From: an uncultured bacterium
GTDB lineage: Bacteria; Planctomycetota; UBA1135; GCA-002686595
DNA length: 7,691 nucleotides
Assembly (NCBI GenBank): GCA_913058555.1
Contig: CAJXRJ010000354.1
Location: forward strand, 1 to 7,691
Direction: 5' to 3'
The position numbers were made by a program, and so were the translations under genes. Shown in pieces: positions 1 through 6,010 of this stretch. The notes beneath the pieces are model-generated. The model was not told the origin of the DNA. It did not search any database and saw only the letters and a program-made list of their open reading frames with translations. How positions within the stretch are numbered: the first letter of the stretch is position 1; each line of letters begins with the position of its first letter.

Positions 1-2150
1 AGCCGATCCACCGCGGCGACGGCGAGCGGCGCGGACGACGGAAGCAGCGCGGGGCGGAAGATCGGGACGACGACGCCCGACAACGTGAGCCCGTCGGTCA
101 CGCCGTAGTCGGCGCGCAGCATGAGATTGGACTGCTGGGTTCCGAAGAGGAGCCGGTCCTCGAGGTCGTCCGCGTTGAGGTTGTTGGTGGGGTTGAACTG
201 ATCGGCGACGCCCCAGTTCACGATCTGATAGCCGAGGCGGACGTCGAGGCCGTCGACGAAGAGATCGGTCCCCTCGAGGAACGCGGACTGCGCTTCGATC
301 CGAACCGGCTCGGCGCGCTCGCGCAGCGACAGGTCGTCGAGCGAGTCCACGCGGGCGAAGCCGAGCCAGACGAGATCGATGTCGATCACGCCCGCGTAGC
401 GATCGGACGCGGCGAGCGCCTTCAGCTTCAGCCGGTTCCTACCTAGCTGCATGATTTCGCCCTCCAAGGATTCGATGCTGGCGATGACCTTGCCGGCGGG
501 CAGCTGCACGCTCAGCTTCTTCCCCTTGGCCATGAGCTGCGCGACGACCTGGTGGCGCAGCGCGCGGAAGCGCTCGACCCGTTCGAGCTCCTTGGCCACG
601 CGATCTGCCCCCTCGGTCTCTCCGTAGTCGGCGAGCCAGACGCGGAGGGACTCAGCCGCCGCCGCTGTCGCGCCGCTGGCCACATGGCCGGCGGCCGCAC
701 CCATGGCCGCGGCCGCGGTGGGCGCGGGGGCGGTCAGCGCGGGAGCGGGCGCGGACTTCTGCGTCTCCTTGCTCTGGCGCGAGGTCTCCCGGTCGGAACC
801 TCCGCGACTTGCGTCGCGCTTGGATGGCTTCTTCGTGGCCCCCTTGGGGCGCTTCTTGGTGGCCTTCGGCTGATCTTCGGGGAAGATGGCCTCGAGGCTC
901 TCCAGCGGATGTCCCGGGTAACGCGCCGCGTAGCGCTCGGCCGCGAACGCCACGAACTCGTCGTCCACCTGACGGAGGTCGTCGACGCCCAGGCAGCGCC
1001 GAAGGGGCTCGGGTCCGCCGGAGCCCGCAAGGGCGAGGCCCAGGTAACGGCGGAAGCCCTCGGCGTAGCGCCCCTTGGCCCCCCGGTGAAGGAAGTACAC
1101 GAGGGTTGCGGCGTGGGCGTCATGGACGACCTCTCCCCAATGGTCCTTGAGGCCTCGGCCGGTCTTCTCGCGGTAGCGTGGCTCGACCCAGCGGTCGTAG
1201 GCGCCGGGTCCGCTGATCCGGGTCAAGTCCGCGAGACCGGGCAGGAGCACCCGTCGCGCCTCAGGACGCAGCAGCCTGCAGATCCAGCCGATCCACTCTG
1301 GATCAAGGGTCCGCACGTCCAAGGCCTTGGGCGTCTTGCCTTCGTGATGGGCGAGGTACGCGGGTAGCCCTATGGCGAGCCAGGACTCCAGGTCCGCGTC
1401 TGCCGCCTTGTGGGCGTACAGGGTCCCAGTGGCCTGTGCCCTGAGCAGATCCACGCGGCGCTCCCCGAGCAGCTCGGGCAGCCCCTTGCCGCCGAGGTAG
1501 GTCACGGCCACTCCGAGGGTGGTGTCGTAACACGCCTGCGCATCCGAGGCCGCGCGACTCCCGTCTAGCTTGGCGAACTCGCCATACTGGGCGGCGGTCT
1601 GGAGGATGCAGATCCCCGTCGCGCCCCGGCCGGGGGCCCTTTGCAGCTTGAGCGGGTCGGCGTAAAGCTCTTGGAAGAGAGCCTCCATGCGCGCCCCCCA
1701 GGGATCGAGCTCGGTTAAGAGCGCCGCCTTTTGCTCGGCTTTGCTTCGCATGGGGGGCTCGGCGAAGTAGACGATGGGTGGCGTGCCGTCGACGCGCTCC
1801 AAGCCCGCGCGTTCAAACACGCCGAGCTTGGCAAGACGCCACTCGGCCTCGAACACAAAGGCCTCGACCGGGTCTGTTTCGATGGAGCGAATACGAACCG
1901 CCACGCGCTCCCGCTCCGAGGTCCAGCGGCGGCGGATCTCGGACAGCTCCGTCGGAGACAGGTCGCGCCCATCCGCGCGTTCGAACGGGGCAAGGTTGTA
2001 GAGGCGCGCATAATCCCCGTCCATCGCCTCCTTGAAACCGGCCAGGTCCCTTCGGGGTTCAAAGAGGTCAAGGATCGCCGCGCAGATCGGCGTCGAGGAG
2101 GGAACAGCGGACGGGGCGAGCAGTCCGGCTGCGAGCAGGATCAGTGGCAT
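1..2150 (-). CDS. Secreted DUF1570-like pseudopeptidase running in frame into an outer-membrane beta-barrel segment (partial, C-terminus off the window)
   Basis: The frame is open for 716 complete codons and leaves the left edge without a stop. Residues 1-17 (MPLILLAAGLLAPSAVP) form a signal peptide, so the product is exported. Residues ~25-415 resemble the DUF1570-type gluzincin family of Planctomycetota. They include W257-LAIGLPAY, matching the family's 'W..EGLAEY' region, and H346-AATLVYFL, matching its 'Y..aW.lvhFL' region. The expected HExxHQL is replaced by A238-Q-A-T-G-T-L, so a protease activity is unlikely. Residues 429-465 are Lys/Arg-rich and 466-499 are an Ala/Pro linker. Residues 500-582 start with a charged helix and end in short beta-strands. 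From ~571 the sequence becomes a beta-barrel type: alternating strands, then G640-YQIVNWGVADQFNPTNNLN, close to the 'GrQivvWG.aD.fnPtd.lnp' signature of DUF1302-like porins. The ATG at 2150 is chosen because it gives a clean signal peptide. An in-frame ATG at 2249 would add 33 non-signal-like residues. No strong Shine-Dalgarno precedes 2150. The two-part structure may be a chimera. Confidence 0.72.
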   Translation of the reverse strand, partial: MPLILLAAGLLAPSAVPSSTPICAAILDLFEPRRDLAGFKEAMDGDYARLYNLAPFERADGRDLSPTELSEIRRRWTSERERVAVRIRSIETDPVEAFVFEAEWRLAKLGVFERAGLERVDGTPPIVYFAEPPMRSKAEQKAALLTELDPWGARMEALFQELYADPLKLQRAPGRGATGICILQTAAQYGEFAKLDGSRAASDAQACYDTTLGVAVTYLGGKGLPELLGERRVDLLRAQATGTLYAHKAADADLESWLAIGLPAYLAHHEGKTPKALDVRTLDPEWIGWICRLLRPEARRVLLPGLADLTRISGPGAYDRWVEPRYREKTGRGLKDHWGEVVHDAHAATLVYFLHRGAKGRYAEGFRRYLGLALAGSGGPEPLRRCLGVDDLRQVDDEFVAFAAERYAARYPGHPLESLEAIFPEDQPKATKKRPKGATKKPSKRDASRGGSDRETSRQSKETQKSAPAPALTAPAPTAAAAMGAAAGHVASGATAAAAESLRVWLADYGETEGADRVAKELERVERFRALRHQVVAQLMAKGKKLSVQLPAGKVIASIESLEGEIMQLGRNRLKLKALAASDRYAGVIDIDLVWLGFARVDSLDDLSLRERAEPVRIEAQSAFLEGTDLFVDGLDVRLGYQIVNWGVADQFNPTNNLNADDLEDRLLFGTQQSNLMLRADYGVTDGLTLSGVVVPIFRPALLPSSAPLAVAAVDR
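395..455 (-). other. Apparent junction between pseudopeptidase and beta-barrel parts of the left-edge frame
   Basis: Residues ~566-590 are where the protein changes type. The segment around NRLKLKALAASD can be read both as the end of the DUF1570-like protein's C-terminal strands and as the first strand of the barrel. Codon use shifts with it. Leucine is CTC in 14 of 20 codons in the barrel part (residues 583-716), but in only 5 of 12 between residues 501 and 582, where CTA and TTG also occur. Rare-looking CTA, GGT and AGG codons sit just before the change (residues 569-571). No insertion-sequence end or repeat marks the join. It may be a natural fusion, a recombination point or an assembly join; the sequence alone cannot decide. 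Confidence 0.4.
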
Positions 2151-2195
2151 GGTGTTGAGGGGCCCCGGGACTTCGCGAGGCGGCAGGGGATCGTC

Positions 2196-2210
2196 GGGGC
2201 TGGCAGCCCC
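2196..2210. repeat. Perfect 7-bp inverted repeat with one central base
   Basis: GGGGCTG at 2196-2202 and CAGCCCC at 2204-2210 are exact reverse complements around a single base. The dyad lies 46-60 bases upstream of the ATG at 2150. That position suits either an operator or a small hairpin in the leader of that gene. In GC-rich DNA such a dyad can arise by chance, and there is no second copy nearby to support a binding site. It has no T-run, so it is not a terminator. Confidence 0.3.
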
Positions 2211-2259
2211 GGTGGGAGGGCGACGTGCCCAGAGGATAGCCGCTGACATCGCGCTCGGG

Positions 2260-2277
2260 AAAAGCGGCCCAAGCCGC
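2260..2277 (-). terminator. Possible intrinsic terminator of the histidine kinase gene
   Basis: On the minus strand, GCGGC (2277-2273), a TTGG loop and GCCGC (2268-2264) form a 5-bp GC-only hairpin, followed directly by TTTT (2263-2260). It begins about 50 bases after the kinase stop and lies on the same strand, which is the expected place. The stem and T-run are both short, so efficiency could be low. If real, it separates the kinase from the downstream gene starting at 2150. Confidence 0.4.
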
Positions 2278-2328
2278 CCTCCTTTCGGAGTCCCTATGCC
2301 GCGGCCGTGACGAGGCGCCTGCCTCGAG

Positions 2329-4281
2329 TCACGCCACCCACGATTCGATCGAATCGACGAGCCGCTCGAAGCGGACCGGCTTGCTGACGTAGTCGTCCAT
2401 TCCGGCGTCGAGGCAGGCCTGACGGTCTCCTTCCATGGCGTTGGCCGTCATGGCGATGATCGGGATCCGGCCGGAGCCGGACTGCTCTTGCTCGCGGATC
2501 TCGCGCGTCGCCTGCCAGCCGTCCATTTTCGGCATGTGGCAGTCCATCAGGACGAGGTCGTAGGCGGCCAGCTTGAGCGCCTTCAGGGCCTCCTGCCCGT
2601 TGCCGGCGATATCGCAGCTGTAGCCCGCCTTCTGTAGCATGCGGACCGCGACCTTTTGGTTCACCACGTTGTCCTCTGCTAACAGGATCCGGACCTGCTT
2701 TCGATCAGGGGTCCTGGTGACCTGCTCGGTGATCAGCGGTCGCTTCGACCGGGTCTCTTCTTCGGGAGGCGGCCCGAGCACGAGGGAGATGCAATCGAGG
2801 AGGGGCGTGGGCTTGATGGGTTTGACGAGGTATCCAGCGAAGCCCATGTCCTCGACCCGACGCGCGTCACCAAGCTGGCCCATCGAGGTCAACAGGATCA
2901 GAGGCAGGTCCCGTAGGTCAGGCTCGGATCGGATCTCCTGCGCCAGCTCGCCGCCGTCCATCAGGGGCATGTTGAAGTCCAAGAGAGCCAGGTCGAAAGG
3001 CGTCCCAGCCGCCAGGGATTCGGTAAGCAATCGCAGCCCCGTGGGACCATCTTCGGCCTCCTCGAAGGTGCAGCCCCAATGGGTCAGGTAGCGGGAGAGA
3101 ATGTTCCGATTCGTGGCGTTGTCGTCGACGATGAGCACCCGCGAATCGTGGAGGGCTTCCGCCGGGAGCCTGGGCAGCTCCACGTCGTCCTCGAGCTGAT
3201 GCTCGAAGGCTGCGGTGAACCAGAAGGTGGACCCCTCGCCCTCTGTGCTGCGCACACCGATCTCACCGCCCATCAGCGCGCACAGCTGCTTGGAGATGGA
3301 CAGGCCGAGGCCCGTCCCCCCGTACTCGCGGGTGGTGGAGGTGTCGACTTGGGAGAACGACTGGAAGAGTCTGTCTTGACGGCTACGGGGGATGCCAATG
3401 CCGGTATCGCTCACTTCGAACAGAACGAGCTGTCCCCCGGAGCCGCTGTCTTGTGTCTTCACCTTGAGGACCACTTCGCCCTCCTTGGTGAACTTGGTCG
3501 CGTTGCTGAGGAGGTTCAGCAGGATCTGGCGGATGCGCCCCGGGTCTCCCCGCAGCCGCTCGGGGACGTTGAAGTCGATGAGGAAGGCCAATTCGATGCC
3601 GCCCTCCTCCGCACGGTGAGCCAGGAGGTTGAGGGTCTCCTCCACGACGTCACGGAGGTTGAAGGGGATCACCTCGAGTTCGACGTGCCCGGCCTCCATT
3701 TTCGAAAAGTCGAGGATGTCATTGATCACGGCGAGCAGTGCCTCGCCGGAGTTCTGAGCGGTGGTTGCGAACTCGAGCTGGTCCTCCGTGAGGTCGGTGT
3801 CGAGGAGCAGGCCGGTCATTCCGATCACCCCGTTCAGGGGCGTGCGGATCTCGTGGCTCATGGTTGCCAAGAACAGACTCTTGGCCTGGTTGGCCGCCTC
3901 CGCGCGCTCCACCGCGGCATGAAGCTCGCGCTGGGTGGACTCCCGCTCAAGGACCTCGACTTGCAGTTCCCGGTTGGTGGACTTTAGCTGCTCCGTCCGT
4001 TGTTCGACCCGTGCTTCAAGCTCTGCGTTCAGCTGCGCGATTCGGTCCTGTCGTTGGCCCGCCAGCCAAGCGAGCAATCCCAGGAAGAGCGGGGCTGTGT
4101 CGATGACCCAGTGCAGAGGCTGCTGCCTTTGGACTTGGGCGAGGCTCGCCAGGTTGAAGGGTAGACCCTGGATAGCGACATCGAACAGGGTCGCACCCAG
4201 TGGGAACCCGACCCCGAATAACGCTCCCCACGCGGCAAATCGCGCGGCTGCACTCGTCGTGGAGGTCGGGAGGTTAGGCAT
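2329..4281 (-). CDS. Hybrid sensor histidine kinase with two receiver domains
   Basis: This is a 650-residue membrane-bound two-component phosphorelay kinase. Two membrane segments (~15-36 and ~58-75) enclose only about 20 residues, so there is no sizeable periplasmic sensor. A coiled coil follows (~78-135). The HisKA domain has the H-box MSHEIRTPLNG with phospho-acceptor H143. The HATPase domain carries N256 and N260 of the N-box, D292-TGIGIP and G321-GTGLGLSIS. Receiver 1 (~380-500) has D386/D387, phospho-acceptor D435, T465 and K487. Receiver 2 (~529-648) has E536/D537, acceptor D580, T612 and K634. All catalytic residues are intact. There is no HPt domain, so a separate HPt protein would be needed to pass the phosphate on. 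The start is bounded by an in-frame TAG at 4308-4306, though no clear Shine-Dalgarno is visible. The signal sensed is unknown; the membrane helices or the coiled coil may act as the sensor, or a partner protein may. No output regulator is encoded nearby. Confidence 0.96.
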   Translation of the reverse strand: MPNLPTSTTSAAARFAAWGALFGVGFPLGATLFDVAIQGLPFNLASLAQVQRQQPLHWVIDTAPLFLGLLAWLAGQRQDRIAQLNAELEARVEQRTEQLKSTNRELQVEVLERESTQRELHAAVERAEAANQAKSLFLATMSHEIRTPLNGVIGMTGLLLDTDLTEDQLEFATTAQNSGEALLAVINDILDFSKMEAGHVELEVIPFNLRDVVEETLNLLAHRAEEGGIELAFLIDFNVPERLRGDPGRIRQILLNLLSNATKFTKEGEVVLKVKTQDSGSGGQLVLFEVSDTGIGIPRSRQDRLFQSFSQVDTSTTREYGGTGLGLSISKQLCALMGGEIGVRSTEGEGSTFWFTAAFEHQLEDDVELPRLPAEALHDSRVLIVDDNATNRNILSRYLTHWGCTFEEAEDGPTGLRLLTESLAAGTPFDLALLDFNMPLMDGGELAQEIRSEPDLRDLPLILLTSMGQLGDARRVEDMGFAGYLVKPIKPTPLLDCISLVLGPPPEEETRSKRPLITEQVTRTPDRKQVRILLAEDNVVNQKVAVRMLQKAGYSCDIAGNGQEALKALKLAAYDLVLMDCHMPKMDGWQATREIREQEQSGSGRIPIIAMTANAMEGDRQACLDAGMDDYVSKPVRFERLVDSIESWVA

Positions 4282-4305
4282 GATCGGAGTGGGCTGGCCC
4301 CTGGC

Positions 4306-4458
4306 CTACGGAGCGGGTCCAAGCGGGCGTGGCTGCCGCTTCGACGCTGCCCGCAGAATCGCCAGGACTAGGGAGAACCCGGTAGCGGCTAGAATGATCT
4401 TCGGACCGTGGCGCAGGCAGAGAGCAGCCGAAGCACGGACTCGCCGGCGGCGTCTCAT
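4306..4458 (-). CDS. Possible 50-residue single-pass membrane peptide upstream of the kinase
   Basis: An ATG at 4458 opens a 50-codon frame ending in TAG at 4308-4306, 24 bases before the kinase ATG and in the same frame. The product begins MRRRRRVRAS, then has one hydrophobic stretch (IILAATGFSLVLAIL, about residues 20-34) and a basic, Pro-rich tail ending GPAP. This is a plausible topology for a small membrane protein. Nothing shows that it is expressed: there is no Shine-Dalgarno in front of the ATG, the frame stays open upstream of the ATG, and I recognise no family. It could be a real leader peptide or small kinase partner, an old N-terminus of the kinase now cut off by the TAG, or chance. 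Chance is the most likely. Confidence 0.2.
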   Translation of the reverse strand: MRRRRRVRASAALCLRHGPKIILAATGFSLVLAILRAASKRQPRPLGPAP

Positions 4459-4516
4459 TTGTAGATGGGGCTGGCGGGCGGACCCAAGACCACGTCCACC
4501 GATACCCGGGCCCTGA

Positions 4517-5713
4517 TCACCCCGGTTGGGGGATCTTGGGGATCAGATCTGTCACGTCGTTGACGTGGTCAGCGGACGTGATGGCCCGCAGCAGCAGGGA
4601 CGACGGAACCAGGCGCATCATCGAGCGAAATGCGAGCGCGCTGAGGCGGTTCTCGGTGGTCATCCACCTTGCGAGTGACCGTGCGCTCGCCACGTTCTTC
4701 TCCACGGGGACCTTCCGTCGTCGTTCGAACTTGCTGAACGCTGACTCAGGTGTCTCGTCGGCAAGCAGGTTGGCCAGGACAAAGGCATCGATCATGGCGG
4801 AGTTTGCGCCCTGTCCCAGGAACGGAGTCATTGGATGTGCCGCGTCCCCGATGAAGATAGTGCGGCCTGCGCTCCAGGACGGTATGGGGTCCCGATCGAA
4901 GATCCCTACTTTCACGACCGTGTCTGGGTCGGCGTGGTGGAGTAGACCTGTGGTGCGCGGTCCCCAGTCGACAAACTGCTGTTGCACAGTCCGCAGTGAT
5001 CCCGACGTGGAAGAGGTGAAGCGATCGGTTCGCCAGAATGCGCTCCACAGCCAACTGTCGCCTGGACATCCTGCGAGCAGGATACGTCCAGGGCCCGTGA
5101 CACTGATGGCGTGATCCAGTGCCGGCATCTGATCTGCGAGGACTGAGGGCAGCGCATCAAGCGGGGTTCGGCCCCAAGCGCAGGTCAAACCGCAGAAGTG
5201 TAGCGGGGGATCCTTGGGAAACGTGGCCTTCCGCACCGCAGAGTGGGCGCCGTCGGCGCCTACCAGCACCTCGGCGTGCAGCTGTTCGCCTGTATGAAGC
5301 GTCACGGTGACGCCGTCGTGTTGGGGCTCGACGGCGACCACCTTGGCATCGCAGCGAAGCATGCTGGGATCGAGGCCGTCCAAAAGAATGCGCTGAAGGG
5401 TGGACCTCAAGACCCCCACGGCATCTACGTCCTCGGGGAGCGTCATGCGATCGTAGAGCACGTCGTTGGAGGTAAAGGAGAGCACCGCTGCCGTCTTTCG
5501 ACCCTGCTGACGGACGGCGTCGCCGACTCCCAGGCGATCCAGCATCTTCAAAGAGTTGAGGCCGATGTCGTAACCGCCGCCCACATCGGCGAAGAGCCGT
5601 TCTTCGGGGACTCGTTCGACCAAGAGGCATCGAATCCCGCGTTTCTGCAAGGTGAGAGCTGCGCACAAGCCGCCGGGGCCTGCACCGACGATGAGGACGG
5701 GTTGACGGTTCAT
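4517..5713 (-). CDS. Class A FAD-dependent monooxygenase (UbiH/PHBH-like)
   Basis: This is a 398-residue single-component flavoprotein, the normal length for the family, and probably cytosolic. Such enzymes use NAD(P)H and O2 to hydroxylate or epoxidise an organic, often aromatic, substrate. The N-terminal Rossmann fold has G10-AGPGG, with E33 at the end of the second strand to bind the FAD ribose. R103 in VLRSTLQRIL is the conserved FAD-contact Arg. The DG motif is G152-ADGAHSAVR. The GD motif is G289-DAAHPMTPFLGQGANSA, which binds the FAD ribityl and pyrophosphate. The middle region (~170-280), which lines the substrate pocket, does not point to a known substrate. The C-terminal ~45 residues include a hydrophobic patch (MMRLVPSSLLLRAI) that may sit against a membrane or a dimer partner. 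GAGG lies four bases before the ATG. No ubiquinone, aromatic-degradation or antibiotic genes flank it, so the substrate cannot be inferred from context. Confidence 0.94.
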   Translation of the reverse strand: MNRQPVLIVGAGPGGLCAALTLQKRGIRCLLVERVPEERLFADVGGGYDIGLNSLKMLDRLGVGDAVRQQGRKTAAVLSFTSNDVLYDRMTLPEDVDAVGVLRSTLQRILLDGLDPSMLRCDAKVVAVEPQHDGVTVTLHTGEQLHAEVLVGADGAHSAVRKATFPKDPPLHFCGLTCAWGRTPLDALPSVLADQMPALDHAISVTGPGRILLAGCPGDSWLWSAFWRTDRFTSSTSGSLRTVQQQFVDWGPRTTGLLHHADPDTVVKVGIFDRDPIPSWSAGRTIFIGDAAHPMTPFLGQGANSAMIDAFVLANLLADETPESAFSKFERRRKVPVEKNVASARSLARWMTTENRLSALAFRSMMRLVPSSLLLRAITSADHVNDVTDLIPKIPQPG

Positions 5714-6010
5714 GAGTCCTCAGTGGCCCGAAGACCTGGGAGGGCGAGCGTTACGGGTGGGTGGTCCCAGGCATGCGCGTGCTCGGGTTGAAGTCGGGAG
5801 CGACCATCAGGGCATCCCATGGACCACAGCAAAGCAGGACAGCCAGCCAATCGTGGTGGACATGCCCAGCGAAGTGGCGGTTCCTATGGTCGTCACTCGC
5901 CCGGGTCCCCGTCATCATGGCACAAGAGGCTGAGTCCACGGGAACCCCAAGGGCTTGGCGGCGGTATTCATTCGGCTGGCCGGGCTTCGGCGCGCCAGAC
6001 AAGTCTCGGC
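5714..6010. other. 297-base intergenic gap without a convincing gene
   Basis: This gap lies between the stop of the anchored beta-domain protein and the start of the monooxygenase. It should hold the monooxygenase promoter, but no clear -35/-10 pair stands out. A minus-strand frame reaching from 6014 to 5751 (87 codons from a TTG) has no Shine-Dalgarno and an unstructured, His/Pro/Cys-rich product. A 29-codon hydrophobic frame from a GTG at 5896 to a stop at 5807 is too short to support. I see no hairpin followed by a T-run after the stop at 6011. Confidence 0.6.
5718..5721 (-). promoter_or_regulatory. Ribosome binding site of the monooxygenase gene
   Basis: On the minus strand GAGG precedes ATG (5713) with a four-base spacer. 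It is short and slightly close, but it is the only recognisable Shine-Dalgarno next to a major start in this window and it supports the chosen start. Confidence 0.4.

Noticed and set aside
552..1367. A 271-codon plus-strand open frame
   Set aside because: It lies wholly opposite the long minus-strand frame. Its product is a Gly/Arg-rich low-complexity sequence with no recognisable domain, as expected from a GC-rich antisense shadow.
2151..2249. In-frame ATG at 2249 as a longer start for the left-edge gene
   Set aside because: It would add 33 Pro-rich residues before a clean signal peptide and sit only about 11 bases after the probable terminator. The AAAGGAGG upstream is too far away (~27 bases).
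3079..3987. A 302-codon plus-strand open frame
   Set aside because: It is antisense to the well-supported kinase HisKA/HATPase/receiver 1 region. Its product is repetitive Glu/Leu/Gly-rich and matches no family.
4323..4354. Inverted repeat GCGGGC / GCCCGC with a 20-base loop before the kinase
   Set aside because: The arms are short and GC-only with a long loop and no T-run, so it is not distinguishable from background in this composition.
4459..4505. Possible promoter on the minus strand (TTGGGT, 18-base spacer, TACAAA) before the small peptide and kinase
   Set aside because: Only 3 of 6 and 4 of 6 bases match sigma-70-type boxes, which is easily met by chance.
5807..5896. A 29-codon hydrophobic minus-strand frame starting with GTG
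   Set aside because: It is short, has no Shine-Dalgarno, and its hydrophobicity alone is not evidence of a gene.
5967..6005. GC-rich dyads after the stop of the beta-domain protein (such as CGGCTGGCCG)
   Set aside because: The loop is too small for a stable hairpin and no T-run follows on the minus strand, so it does not support a terminator.
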